NCBI GenBank assembly: GCA_009760855.2
Contig: WPIO01000026.1
Coordinates: forward strand, 436,001-496,000
Source: Cristatella mucedo
Lineage: Eukaryota > Bryozoa > Phylactolaemata > Cristatellidae
Length of the DNA stretch: 60,000 bases
Direction: 5' to 3'
The translations under genes and the position numbers were made by a program. Below the pieces are notes generated by a model. It was not told where the DNA came from and made no database searches. It saw only the letters and a list, made by a program, of their open reading frames with translations. This document shows positions 43,855 to 56,164 of this stretch, piece by piece; within the stretch, counting starts at the first letter, position 1; the number at the start of each line of letters is the position of its first letter.

Positions 43855-44070
43855 TTGGGATATGAAGTGCTTGTGATGATCGAGGACAGAGCCGTGCACA
43901 ATTGCAGAGCGCGTACGCACATAATGGTAAGTCGCGGGTACAAAGAAAGTGCAAAGTAAGGTGCAAGCGAGCTTTTAGTATTGGTTTAAATGTCTGAAAG
44001 TTGGGCTCTGTCACGATGTCCATTGGTAGCAAACTCCAGGCTCGAGGACTCATCAGAATCAAAAGCGAAA
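43855..44070 (-). mobile_element. probable L2-like LINE C-terminal fragment
   Basis: The minus-strand frame reads SPRAWSLLPMDIVTEPNFQT then FKPILKARLHLTLHF, matching the LINE pattern APKAWNSLPTCIRTSPDLTT and FKKNLKTHLF. Nothing upstream of it is clear. Confidence 0.5.
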
Positions 44071-44227
44071 AGGTCTGCGGTAGATTTGAGGTCAGATATG
44101 TAAGATATAAAACTTATTGTGATAATTGTTATTCGTCGCCAATGCGAATTTGACTGCTGTTTTCAACATTAAACTGATTATTGATAATAAAATGGATGCA
44201 CATAACTATGAAGTACGTACGTGTGTG

Positions 44228-44252
44228 GATACACACAAACACACACACACAC
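44228..44252. repeat. short (AC)n tract
   Basis: About 25 bp of AC repeats with minor interruptions. Confidence 0.85.
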
Positions 44253-44259
44253 ATATGCG

Positions 44260-45060
44260 AAATCTGGAGCGTCGCCTGTCTCTGCCGAGTCACGTCAAGC
44301 GAGCGACGAGCTTAGAAATCGGCATCGAAATGCAGCCGTCGGTCGCAGCTGCCGATATGGCATCTTTGGAGGCGGCATCGCTGCAGTGCCAGCGCCGAGC
44401 ACCAGCGCCCTCGCCTCGCCGCGAAATCGGCGAGAATAGGACGAGAAGTGGTGACCCATCCGTCGCCAGCGGTCGGGCGCGAGATCTGACCGCTGCGAAC
44501 TGCGGCTGGGCCGCCGCTCGCTAGCAGGAGGCGAGGCGGAGGTCAGCTGGTGCTCGTCGTCGTCCGTCGCTGGGAATGTTTTTCCGCAGTAGCTCAGACA
44601 CGTGCGCGAGCGAGCGAGCGAGAGGCGACGGGCCCTGGGCAGACGGCCGGCTCGCAGCAAGCCGCAGCCGACGCAGACGCAGACCTGTCGACGCCTTCGC
44701 GGCGGCGAGCGAATTCTTGCCGCGTTAATCATGCCTCGCATGGAGCGGAGAGTGGCCGTTGCTTACTTTCAGCTGGTCTCGACCCTAGCCGACGTGTTTA
44801 TTGTCGAATCCACAGCATCTGCCACCCGAGTTTTGGCAGCGGCGCCGCCGCGGGTCGGTGGCGGCGAGGGCGAGGTGAGGCGCTCTAGGGATTCGAGCGC
44901 TTCGCCGCGGGCGGCGCTCGACGATAAAACCTTCGGCCGTGTTTATCAGCACGCTAAACCGCCCGTTTGGCATGCGGTAGTCGACTTCGGCGCAGTTCGC
45001 GACTCAGGCCCTAGTAAATCGCGGTTCAGAGGAAAGATGCCCCCGGTAGGCTAGGCCGAA
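44260..45060. other. CpG-rich patch, possible promoter or exon region
   Basis: About 800 bp that are clearly richer in G+C and CpG than the rest of the window, with open frames of 110-150 codons on both strands (for example plus 44602-45054 and minus 44295-44741). No protein family is recognisable in any frame. Frames of this length are expected by chance in GC-rich DNA. It contains no repeat that I recognise, so it is a candidate for host regulatory or first-exon DNA. Confidence 0.35.
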
Positions 45061-45448
45061 AGTTTCCAGACGACACCAGCCTCGCGACCACCAACGCGAG
45101 AATTATTTTGAAATGACGAGATCGCCTGAGGGAGAGGGCGTGCTGAGGCCGTACAAGTTTTTGTCTTAAAATGTGCTCTAAAGTAGAATCAACTGTCGTC
45201 TATTAGTTCAGGCTCCAGAGTTGCTTTGTTTTCATTCGCTTCTCGTCGATCAACGATTACTCAGCGATTACTTTTATGCGCAGGAAGTGGTAGAGAACTG
45301 TCGTGGCTTTTCTAACCAAATTTGATTTATTTGAATGTCGTTCGCTTTGTTCGAGTAAAGGCCGATGTCCTGAGGCATTGTAGCTGGAACTAACAGCACA
45401 CTCTCGGAGCGAGTTGAGCACTCTATAACTCATACGAGCAAGTATATA
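45061..45448. other. unassigned sequence
   Basis: Nothing supported. Confidence 0.4.
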
Positions 45449-45566
45449 ATTCATAAGCCTAGCACCTTTAGGGAAGCGAATCTTGTTCCTGGCGCTTTTT
45501 TAAGATATTGGGCTCGAGCCAGTGACCTCTGTCGTCAAGCTGAACCTCATGGAGCAGTTACGGCAA
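45449..45566 (-). mobile_element. SINE-A, degenerate
   Basis: TAGCACCTTTAGGGAAGCGA, CCTGGCGCTTTTTTAAGATA, TGGGCTCGAGCC and GTGACCTCTGTCG follow the reverse-complement SINE-A order with several small indels. It faces the fresher SINE-A1 at 45726. Confidence 0.6.
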
Positions 45567-45725
45567 TGAAGTAGAATCCATGATCAATAGTGAACAGAAC
45601 AGTGAGACGAGTGGATGTAGGAGGCGGTTTGCATCAATGACGTAGAGTCGCAAGAGGGTAGTGCTCGTACCTTAAGGCAGTACAGAACGGAGGACACTGC
45701 GATTGCAAGGAAGGATAGACATAAC

Positions 45726-45868
45726 GCCGAGCTGGTTTGGTCTAGCGGTTAAGGCCCTCGCCCCGACCAAGGCCTGACTGAGGTCGTGGGCTCGAGCCCC
45801 GAGGCATATGTGAAGCGCCTGAATAGAGATTAAGTTCTCTTGGGGCGCTATATAAATGAATTATATTT
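45726..45868 (+). mobile_element. SINE-A1, best preserved copy
   Basis: A box TGGTCTAGCGGTTAAGG, B-box-like GGGCTCGAGCCC, and tail GTGAAGCGCCTGAATAGAG, ATTAAGTTCTCT and GGGGCGCTATATAAATGAAT. It ends in TTATATTTTATTTTTTT. Few differences from the copies at 3891 and 37842. Confidence 0.93.
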
Positions 45869-46543
45869 TATTTTTTTATATTTTATAGCAATAGAAAGAA
45901 ACAGCAGAAGTCACGACTTAGAACTAAAGGTAGACGAAGCGAGACATAATTTGCTATACACGCACGAGCGGCGTCGTTTCCCAAATTCCTTCACTCTGAT
46001 AGGAAGAGAAAGTTAGATTTGGCTCAAATATTTGTGAACAATCTTGCGTGGTCATTCGATGTGCGCCGTTCGTGGCCTAAACCTCCGGTGGCTTTAGGTA
46101 AGACGGCTAAGTACTGACTTTTAAATTACCTTTCTTTGCTTTTCCTATCTCAAGAATTGCTGAGAAAAGAATGAGATGGTACGGGGCTAAACAAAATATA
46201 GCAATTGGACAGCTAACCAATAGGGTGAAAATATTGAGACGCGACTGGGGTAAGATTGGGGTTTCATAGCATGAAGAAAACGCGTCAGGCTGAGCTGCCC
46301 AGGCTGTTTTTTCACCTACGCCCTGCACTGTCCGCTCGAGAATGCCGCGATTGGTCCAACACGAGGCTCTCGTGTACGCAAAACTCAGTACGAATTGGGC
46401 TTTAATTGCAAAGATGGTGTTTTAAAGGGGACAGCCTCACTGTTGCAGCATTCCTACAAGTCCTCGCACTGAGACGCCGCTTAAAGGAGAGCTCGCACTC
46501 GGTACTGCGCACTCTTCTGCAAGAAAATAAATAGATAAAGAGC
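45869..46543. other. unassigned sequence
   Basis: Nothing supported. Confidence 0.4.
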
Positions 46544-46708
46544 AGCTGCTTTGATGGCCTCATTTTTATAGCGGCAGAAGAGCCGCTATAACGGCTATCG
46601 CCACCATCGCTTGCAGTTGGCACTCAGGGATCGCGCACTGAAGGATTCGAACCAACAACCTCGGTCACAAAGAGCGAGCGCCCATAGCTCCGGGGCTATC
46701 GTGGCCCT
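46544..46708 (-). mobile_element. SINE-B, well preserved
   Basis: On the minus strand a tRNA-like head carries a perfect B box GGTTCGAATCC (plus-strand GGATTCGAACC at 46643-46653) and an A-box-like GATAGCCCCGGAGCTATGGG. The body has TGCAAGCGATGGTGGCGATAG and CTTCTGCCGCTATAAAAATG, and the end is AGGCCATCAAAGCAGCT. Confidence 0.85.
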
Positions 46709-47084
46709 TGTGCATTGTAGGAAGCAAAACTGCTGCCTAAACTGCTCAAGCTAGACGAACGTGAGCAATATCGACACTGCCATTCGATTGCGACTTTTCT
46801 TGACTCTACGTCAATGTCGATGATTAGTTTTCTATTGCATTTCCTGCAGGTTTTCTCACCGAGTAACACTATCTAGCCCTCCAAGATATCAAATCTGGAC
46901 AGAATTGCCGTGAACTCAGCTACCCCATCGCATCGCCTTAAAACGCCGCCGAAGAGCGAGACTGCTGCTAAAAAGATAAACGAAATTCTTTTTCAGCATC
47001 TCTTTCGATCCGAGTGGTAAGCCCTAAGGTAGCTCGTATGCTGTGAGGATTTATTTCCTGAAGGTACAATAGATCTTTGGCCGA
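46709..47084. other. unassigned sequence
   Basis: Nothing supported. Confidence 0.4.
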
Positions 47085-47440
47085 CTTACACGTCACTTCG
47101 CTAGCTTATGTCAGCCTACCTGTCCTTGACCTGCTTGTTCCTCCAGGGTGCTCACGCATCGCTCACTCGGTAGCTTCCGGTTGGCTCCCCATTCTGATCT
47201 CTAACTGAAAGACTTTAGGCAAATGGGCCTGCAGTTTGTATTTACCGAAATTCTGGAGCTCTTTTCCGGCTTCTGTCACTACCTACAAGGTCTTTGCATA
47301 GTTTCAGCGAACTACGCTTCTGTTCTTCTTAGCATTCCAGGGACTGTCATAACTCCTGGTTATTGCTAATGTTGCAGCAGTTGTAAGGCGCATGGATAGA
47401 CATTTAGGGGACCATACAAACGACCTTTATATATTATTGC
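47085..47440 (+). mobile_element. degenerate L2-like LINE 3' fragment
   Basis: LAYVSLPVLDLLVPPGCSRI, WLPILISN, YLPKFWSSFPASVTTYKVFA and FQRTTLLFF follow the C-terminal pattern of L2-like elements (AYLSDLL, SLPIP, APKFWNSLPAS, FKTQLKTLLF). The 3' end GTAAGGCGCATGGATAGACA and TTTAGGGGACCATACAAACG resembles the end of the SINE-A2 at 640. Confidence 0.6.
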
Positions 47441-48104
47441 TATAATCTTAATGATTTAATTTAGTCATTAGCAGATTCAGGGTATAGTGGCACGAAGAGT
47501 TATTGCTTTAAAAAAGACTCATTTATAAATGCACCATGAGAGATAATAGTTTTAGCATTTGATATTACAACTAATACAGCGTCCACCATGACGACTGCTT
47601 TTAACGATTGCGTACCAAAAATGAAAGTTATGGGCACATATTTTCCCAGTTCTCACGTGCTTTCTGCAGCAAGCACAGTATATCTACCTATCCTGTCTTC
47701 TTAGTAATGGCTGCCAATCCGGCAACAATTCCCGCCTACTTTGGAAACTAGCAATCCGATAATCGAACACCAGCCTAGTGCTGTGTTAAATTCAACGGTG
47801 CCTCGTTTTCACATGTTTTTTTTGGACCATTAGAACGGTTAGCCAACGGCATGATCAAAACGGGCTCGTCGTTACAGTTAATTAAAATAGCCTTGGTAGG
47901 TTTCGAGAGCTCTGGACGAAGCAGTTGGTTCAGGCTGGTGAGGCGTAATTTAACAGTGTAGCCCGCGATTCGCTATCGCGCAAAAGTTGCTTGAGAATTT
48001 ATACATAGAAAGCACTTGAATTAGCGTATAAGTTTGCACATTTATTATCGCGATTGCCACCCTGTGTGCCCTCAGAGTTGTGACCGCGGCTATAAACGTG
48101 TGTA
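47441..48104. other. unassigned sequence
   Basis: AT-rich, nothing supported. Confidence 0.4.
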
Positions 48105-48114
48105 TGTGTGAGTG

Positions 48115-48146
<32 letters not shown>

Positions 48147-48200
48147 TGTGTGTGTGTGTGTGTGTGTGTCTGTGTGTCTGTTGTGTGTGTGTGTGTGTGT
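48105..48200. repeat. (GT)n microsatellite, imperfect
   Basis: About 95 bp of GT with GC and CT substitutions (a GCGT block near 48129-48147). Confidence 0.93.
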
Positions 48201-48390
48201 TTCGGAATGGCTCCTTCAAACGATGCACTTTCAGATTGTCTGTACCGCAAGCTATTGACGAATTCGCCGATATGGCATGCCGGACTGCAAAGCAGCTCAT
48301 CCTCGAAGAGTGTCGCCCACAGCATATGCACTTGGTGGATCCGACACAAATTGTACACTATGCATTAAATGTACGTGGTGTTATCGACAA

Positions 48391-48592
48391 CAATGCTGCC
48401 ACTAACCACATTTGCATGCTGACCCTGTGCATGTCACCCCTAACCATGTTATTCACTTTGTTTGTTTATCAAGCATGATATTACTCACCATTCAATTGCA
48501 TTTCCCTTTGCAGCAAATGTAAAGCGCCTAGAGAGAGATTGAGTTCTCTGAGGGCGCTTTATCAAGTGCATTATTATTAGTATTATTATTAT
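48391..48592 (+). mobile_element. LINE1 3' end only (about 200 bp)
   Basis: It begins in the LINE1 3' UTR (ATGCTGCCACTAACCACATT) and runs through the hairpin to an (ATT)n tail at 48569-48592. This is an extreme 5' truncation. The next LINE1 copy starts about 50 bp on. Confidence 0.93.
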
Positions 48593-48644
48593 TAACAATG
48601 CACTTAAAAAACATGCACAGAACTTAAAAAATAATGCACAGAAC

Positions 48645-48925
48645 TAAAAAACACACCTATTTAGGACAGCATTTAGCGGGTCCCTGTGATTCGTCCTTCA
48701 TGTGCTTATGCGTGCTGACACTGTGCATGCTGCCACTAACCAAACTTGCATGCTGACCCTGTGCATGTCACCCTTAACCATGTTATTCATGTTGTTTGTT
48801 TATCAAGCATGATATTACTCACCATTCAATTGCCTTTCCCTTTGCAGCAAATGTAAAGCGCCTAGAAAGAGATTGAGTTCTCTGAGGGCACTTTATCAAG
48901 TGCAATATTATTATTATTATTGTTA
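48645..48925 (+). mobile_element. LINE1 3' end (about 280 bp)
   Basis: It starts at the last codons of the LINE1 frame (AAACACACCTATTTAGGAC) and runs through UTR, hairpin and (ATT)n. Just before it the phrase ATGCACAGAACT plus an A run is repeated, suggesting slippage during insertion. Confidence 0.93.
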
Positions 48926-48974
48926 TTATATAATTTATATTTAATTATAGGCTATAATTATATGTAACATGCTT

Positions 48975-50733
48975 GAGTAGGCAGGCAAAATGACCCTATT
49001 CCCACTGTCCTGCTCCTGCGTTGCATTGATCTGCTGCTGCCATGCATAACCAACATCATTAATATGTCATTAGCCTCAGGTCATGTCCCAGGACCTTTCA
49101 AAAAAGCTGTAGGCAGGCAACTTCTCAAGAAAGCGACACTAGACCAAGAGAACTTAAGCAACTACCGCCCAGTCTCCCTTCTACCATTCCAATCAAAGAC
49201 ACTGGAACGGGTCATGGCGGACCAGCTGAACTCATATCTTGATACCTCACACCTTGCTAAGTAAGTTCCAGTCTGGCTTTAGAGCTAATCACTCCACAGA
49301 GTCAGCATTGCTTAGGGTATACAACGACTTAATTAGGAATGCAGACATGGGTAGAGTGTCTGTGCTTGTTTTGCTCGATCTTTCGGCAGCTTTTGATACC
49401 ATCGATCACAAAGTTCTTCTAGAGCGCCTCTCATCTCGCCTGGGCATCACTGGCACTGCTCTGCAGTGGTTCAGGTCCTATCTCAGTGGGAGACTCCAGA
49501 GTATTGACGTGAATGGACAAAGATCATCCGAGGTACCTCTGAAATATGAGGTACCTCAGGGCTCCGTGCTAGGTCCGGTTCTTTTCACGGTTTATACTCC
49601 CCCTCTTGCTGGTGTGATTGCCAAGCACAATTTAGGCTTTCACTTCTATGGGGATGACACTCAATTGTACCTTTACTTTGATCCCTCCCAGCCTTCGAGC
49701 ACCTCAAACTCTCTCAGCTCATTTGCTGCATGCATTGATGACATCCGCACGTGGATGGCAGCAAATTTTCTTAAGCTAAACGGTGATAAAACTAACTTAC
49801 TAGTTATGGGCAAACCCAGTACAAATTCGAAAGGCTGACTCTCAAAATTGGCTCTGCCAGCATATCTCCAGTTGAATCAGCTGGAAATCTATGTGTCATA
49901 TTCCAAAGCGACCTCTCGTTAGACGACCATATCTGCTCCACAGTCAAATCTGCCTATTTTCAGCTTCATAACATTGCTAAAATTCGGGCTTGTTTAGATA
50001 AGGATACCACGTCCAAGTTGGTCCATGCATTCGTGACATCCCGCCTCGACTTCTGCAACTCACTGCGTACTGGCCTACCAGCATGTGCGATCAGGCGATT
50101 GCAGCTTGTGCAAAACTCTGCAGCTAGGCTTGTCTGTTGTGAGCGTCGCAGTTTCCACATTTCACCACTTCTCGCCGACCTGCACTGGCTACCAGTCAAG
50201 CAACGGATTGACTTCAAGGTTTTGTCGCTCACTTTTAGGTCACTTCATTCTTTGGCTCCAGCCTATCTCTCAGATATACTCCCTACCAGGCCAAGCATCG
50301 TACCACCTTTTCGGCTTTTCGGAATCCAACAGCTTACCGATACCTCGCACACACCTCAAATTCATTGGAGACCGTGCATTTAGCTCGTATGCTCCCAAAG
50401 CCTGGAACTCCCTCCCTACCTGCGTCAGAACATCCCTTGATTTGATCACATTTAAAAAGAACTTAAAGACACACCTATTTAGGACAGCATATAGTGGGTC
50501 CCTGTGATTCGTCCTTCATGTGGTTATGCGTGCTGACACTGTGCATGCTGCCACTAACCACATGTGCATGCTGACCCTGTGCATGTCACCCCTAACCATG
50601 TTATTTATGCTATTTATCAAGCATGATATTCCTCACCATTCAATTGCAATACCCTTTGCAGCAAATGTAAATCGCCTAGAGAGAGATTGAGTTCTCTGAG
50701 GGCGCTTTATCGAGTGCATTATTATTATTATTC
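48975..50733 (+). mobile_element. LINE1, longest copy (RT fingers to 3' end)
   Basis: It starts at DPIPTVLLLRCIDLLLP, then NYRPVSLLPF and LERVMADQLNSYL to 49264, where a 4-bp TAAG duplication (49257-49264) shifts the frame. The next frame (to 49838) has [56 protein letters not shown] and FYGDDTQLYL; the usual YADD is YGDD here, with both aspartates kept. A small deletion near 49826 shifts frame again. The C-terminal region (LPACAIRRLQLVQNSAARLV; LADLHWLPVKQRIDFKVLSL) follows with further breaks near 50285-50320. The normal 3' UTR, a pure AGAGAGAG hairpin and an (ATT)n tail complete it. It lacks endonuclease and linker. Confidence 0.93.
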
Positions 50734-53520
50734 AAGAGCGCACCACTATAAACTAGTTCACAGAAAACCCTTTTGATATCGGACCGCAGCATTTACTAAG
50801 CTCGTGTGAGTTCCTTGAGAAAAAAGTTTCCTGCGTGCTGTGTGGTCTAACCAGTGCGTTCAGGGATTCATACGAGCAGAGTCTACTTTATCTACAAATG
50901 CTATAACTGAGAGTTGTGTCGCAGTTGCCGCATTTGGATCACTTGTTAGATAAGAGCCTTGAGAAGATTTTCTTCTATCTCGATTGCAAAGACCATTTGG
51001 CACGCGGCCCGGGCCCAAGTCGGTGTGGAACAGTCACCTCTCGATCAATTTAGAGAAGTGCTGAGGAACGGTAAGTTCGTGAGCGAGCTGGGCTACATCG
51101 TTCAAAAAAACAAGCACACAGCGAGCCTTCGAATTACCAAATGCCATCTGATATCGTAAGTGTAGCATGCATTCAAAAGCCCAATGATGCACATGCTCAT
51201 GAATGTCGCACTTAAGGTGTGTTTAGCGGGGTTATCATCTGATCAGCTAAACACTAGGTCGCAAATACTCGCTCGCTGATAAAATACTGTTGCATGCATT
51301 TAACCCGGTCTCATAACATTTATTCGACGAGGATTTGGTAAAACAATAGCCTGCCGCAAATCCCGCAAATCTTAAAGGCAAAGCATTTTACATCTAATGC
51401 AATGACATAATACTAGCGAAATGACTTCGAAAATAAAAATCTCCGAAAACGTACAAGAGAAGGGCAAGGTTTTCTCAGCGGAAATGATATAACACGATAT
51501 ACAAAGTGAAAACTCGTGATCAGAACTCAGACAACGACAACTGACGAGCTAGTGCGCAATTTTCCAGGAGAGATCAGTAGTTTACGGAGCTCAGCTTCTG
51601 CTTCTCAAACATAACCAACGTTGATGACATCGATTGCATTGATGTTTTCCACGCACATGCACTCATACGCTTTATATGCATGCGCTTTTACATACGGTGG
51701 TCTGCAGGCTCACTCTTAATAATGACCGAAAATAAACGGTTCCTTGTACTGTCGCTGGAATAAGCAACTTTGTCGCACTGAGGAGCAGAACTTCGGAGAA
51801 CCCAAACATCGAGAGTCACTGCAATAAAAACCACAATAAGGTCATTACTAAATAGTGAGAGAACCATTACAATAACTTATTTGCATAGTAATCGGAAAAT
51901 GCAACTGCATGTATTATGCAAGGAAACTATTACACCTGGTGCATTTCCCCGTAAAAGACGCACTGTGTCGTACTTACACTACGATATATGATTATGCAAT
52001 GTGACTGGCTACTATGGCTCTTTTTCAACGTTTTAGACTGATGGGTCAAGTAAACTGTATTTAACGTACCTTCATGCGCGTTAGCACAGGTATAAATAAA
52101 TTGCCCACTTTCAGGGATATTGCACATAAAAATTCACTGCAAACTGTTTTATATCACGGGCATGCTTACCATACGCATCAAGTTAACGAAATCAGTTACC
52201 AAACCTGTACGACTTAAGTAATCTTGAATCAAATTGTTTAGATCAAACATAGCATGCTCCATTTATCATACCCTAAATTTACTCGTGGCTCGCTGGTAGC
52301 TTCTCGGCTGTGTGATCTAAATGCCTTGGTCCCAACTGTCCTCCGAGGGATGGCTTATGATCCTTACAGGATGCTAGTGATACATTAATGCGATTAGACA
52401 GCATCGCTGATTTGAACTTGTATATGTAGCTAATATGTAAAATATGTAGCTAAAAAGTGTCAGATCGCACTTGCAGAGACCGATGAGTCCCTATTGCAGC
52501 CACGTGCGCCCTAACCGAGTCAAACGCAATGAGTATGCCAGTATGGAGAACTATCTCTGTTTAGAAGAATGCGCAGGGCAAGGCTATTCAAAACTACAGT
52601 CAAATATTTTATGCGAAACTGCTGGTGGGTTGGTTGAAATTGCAAAAATATCGAGTGCAGAGACGGAATGCCGCTCTGCCCTCGAAGCACCTGCAGCGCG
52701 CTCCACTGTCCATATGCACGTCCCGCAGTCCAACTCACGCAGCTCTATGAAAGCTGTAACAGAAAAGCTTCAGGAAAGGTGCCCTCTCTGGGAGAGTGGT
52801 TGAAAGTCTCAAAAAGGATCATGAACTCGCTAGGTCGTTGTGAAATTAGGAGGTGAGGCACTCAAGCGGTGCCGTCTAGCTATTAGAGGCCAAGCATCAG
52901 GTTTAAGGCCTTTCTAATACACTATGACTGCCCTTTACGTGAATCAGGCCTGCAGCATTAGTGCCGGTTCAAATTTCGGCTAGCTGTCAGTGAATCCTTC
53001 AATCTAATGATTCAAGTTATGAAATTCAAAGGAAAAATATCTGCATTGCTAATCGAATGGCAAGCACATAGTTAGTAAGATCGGTGAACCTACGGATTTT
53101 CTTAATGGCTAAGTTAATTTACTGCTTTTAGTTTTTTTCAGCCCACACTGGGAATTGTCACTTGCACAAACTTGGTATACATTCTATTACATTCTTGTAT
53201 TCTACTCTCTAATACATGCAAGGTCGAATTTATTTATGCTCGATCCGTTGAATATCGGAGCAGCTTAACAGCCATGAGATGAGCTGAGATCAAAATATCC
53301 TAACCCTCAGTAAAAGTAATGAAACTAGTAGGAATCAATAGCAAGCCAGCCTGAACTGACTAAGAAGTTGACAGATGCTGAAAACAACTGCTTACTGCTT
53401 ACAACTGCTTACTTTTCGTTGTAATTTATTTTCAATCTTAAAATACCTTTGAATAAGTGTAGTCGCATTTTTTATGCATAATTAAATTTGCTATTAAAAT
53501 ATAATTACGAGAAAACATAT
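50734..53520. other. unassigned sequence
   Basis: About 2.8 kb with no recognised repeat. Open frames at 50959-51159 (66 codons, with a donor-like ACGGTAAGTT at about 51068) and 52471-52803 (110 codons) have mixed composition but no family signature. This is one of the better candidates for unique host DNA, possibly intronic. Confidence 0.35.
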
Positions 53521-53853
53521 AGAAGCTTTAGCTCTGCAGCTCTGCAGGTCCTAGACTGTGGAACTTGCTTCCACAATTCTTACGCAACGAGATCTACTCT
53601 CCGACTGCCGACTATGGCACATCTTTTTCAGCGGTCCTGAACTGCTACTTCTATGCTACTCACTACCTCAACTGCTCTCCTAACTCTGCTATGCTTCCCA
53701 CTTTTTCTTTGTTGCGTGAGACGAAGTCTGTTGGCTACCGAATGCGTACCGAAAGCCGCCTAGGCTGTGAGTGCGCTATACAAAACTCTCCTGCGTAACA
53801 CCCACATGGTCTTTATGACTTTGTGGAGTTACTGACGGAGATACATTACATAT
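53521..53853 (+). mobile_element. LINE2 3' fragment
   Basis: LLPQFLRNEIYSPTADYG, FSAVLNCYFYATHYLNCS and RTESRLGCECAIQNSPA in one frame (to 53798), then the conserved 3' UTR ending in CTGACGGAGATACATTACAT. An 8-bp GCTCTGCA duplication lies at 53531-53546. 5' truncated. Confidence 0.88.
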
Positions 53854-56164
53854 GCTTTTTGACTACAGATTTCTCGGATTCATCTCAAAATAAATATTCT
53901 AAATACTAAAAAAAACATGAGGAAATGTGTGAAGAAATTCCTATGAATATGGAAAGATTTGCGCGAGTACACACGGAAGTGCCACTTCCTCGTGTAATAA
54001 AGTTTCTAGACACCAAATGCCTGTAGCTGCTCTCGACGCTACTCGCAACAAACTATGGTAGCTCGCTTAAAAGTACAAATCTTGCGGGTGTCCATAAAAT
54101 TATCAATCAACATGATAATAGTGATAATAATGATAATGATGATAATAATAATAATGATAATAAATAATTCGTGCCGTTTAACTGAGCTCGTCTTGTAGCC
54201 TATGTTTTTAAAATTGAAACTTTATATTTGCTACCAATTATATCCATAGAGTATGGTGTGACACACGCCATAACACGTCATACTTGTAGATTAAATAATT
54301 ACTCTTTGATTGATCAATGCTCTGGTTTCAACAAGTGACGAATCTCAAGTGGCTACTTTACCCCCGACTTGCCTCTGGTAAGTCAAGTTTACTGAGCTGA
54401 GTGCCATGCAGAAGTAAGGAAGAATGAAATTTTGACTTTTAATTATAAATTCTAAATGATTTGAGCTGAATGCTTCTGAGACAGCCCATCCTAAGTATTG
54501 AATTTTAATATTATCAAAGCATAGAGGACTTGCTTTGATTGCGATTGCTTGAATCCTACTGAGTGCCTTGTTAGATGTTGGCATACAGTTGTGTAACAAA
54601 TGTAAATATGATTTCCCTACCAGCCGGCGATACAGATCTGTAGTGTACGACTCCCTAGTTTGTCACAGCTTTATTTTATACAAATAAAATATGTCTATAT
54701 GACGTTTGGATTTGCCACTCAACCTTAGACGCCACAGAAAAGCAGTTGACGTCTCCACAATTCTTACTTCTGAGCTCCAAAACTCAGTGGTCGGGGCTGG
54801 ATCGGTGCAAAGTCTCATAAGTTACTTGCCATTACAGGTGCTCACATAGTAAAAAGATTCACCGAGATTCACTTAACAGAGAAATTCACCGTGATCGGAG
54901 CAATATGTGCAATTGTTTTAATGCATTATTATATTAAAAAGCACAAAGCTCAGGAATATGAAATGAACTGTAATTGTGCTATAGCGATACAATCTCGGTG
55001 ACTGACTCAGAAATTGCAATGCATGGTCCTCAAATAGTAATAATACGCTGTACCTATAATTAATGTAATGTATAAACACATCAAGGTTTACCGCAAAGGA
55101 CTTTCCCTAAACGACTGTGCGAAGTGCATTCTGAAGCTCTAAATGAGTTTGGCCACCTTGATCAATGCCACCGTTACTTCACCAATGACCAGAGATAAAA
55201 CGTGCTGCACAGTACACAGAAGCATTCCGACTTTTTCTATGCAACTAACATAGCAGAGAAATGTGCAATAATTGAAGTTAAACAGCAAAGAATCTACAAT
55301 CACGTAATGAGCACATGCACATTATGGTCGGAAAATGTTTCTCGATCGACAAGAGATATGTTGGCTTGCGAAGAAGTGCTGTTTGGTACGCTGTTGTTAC
55401 CTTATTAGTGGATTAACTGGATTAGGTAGTACGTCTACAATACTCCTGCATATGAGGCCTGTGTTTAAGTTTGTGTGAGTAAAGCCCAAAAGTTCTCAAT
55501 CAATACACCGTAGCTGGCTGCACATAGTGCATGTAAATGCTTACATAGTAGATTCAGCATAAACAAGTACAGTGAATTATGCATATTGAAACGATGGCAT
55601 GCTAGATATGTTTGAAACTGTAGATGTCTCAGATGCTAGTTGAGCTTCTTTTATTTATCTGCGACCTTGCCGGCGATGTTTCCTGCGCTGTGATTTATGA
55701 GGCTGTTGCTTTGTTGTGCCTCATGAGGATCCGTGCTTAATAATGGGTTAAGATGCTACGTATCCTGTGCCGTTGCCTTGTGATGGCGGAAAGAGCTGGT
55801 TGTCTGAGACTTGCAATATCAATGTTTCAATGATTCTCCTTCGTATGTTTTCGAATTATTCAACCTCGTGTTATCCCTCATTTCAATATCTAGATCCATA
55901 CTTAGACAGTTTTTACAATGGTGTTTCAACTTTGTAAATGCAAAGCCTCGATCTTCGTGCCCCTGCATTTTGAACAACTTCGCATGTCACACCGCGCTTT
56001 GGTTGAAGATTCGACGTGCCGTAATAGGAAATGGGTTGTATCTCCTGCTCTCATTCGCTGCAATTTTATTGTTCACTGCATTTTCAAATGTCTGCCAGTA
56101 TGGTGTACGGTCAGCAGAGAGATCTGCTGGATGTTACCCATCATACTATACAGATTCTCTTACT
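53854..56164. other. unassigned, AT-rich sequence
   Basis: No recognised gene or mobile element. A GATAAT/AAT-type microsatellite is listed separately. A frame at 55811-56191 (126 codons) overlaps other frames and has no recognisable domain. Confidence 0.4.
54114..54165. repeat. (GATAAT/AAT)n microsatellite
   Basis: About 50 bp of GATAATA, GATAAT and AATA units. Confidence 0.9.

Noticed and set aside
50959-51159. A host exon with a GGTAAGT donor
   Set aside because: The apparent donor lies inside the open frame, no matching acceptor can be chosen, and the peptide has no recognisable family.
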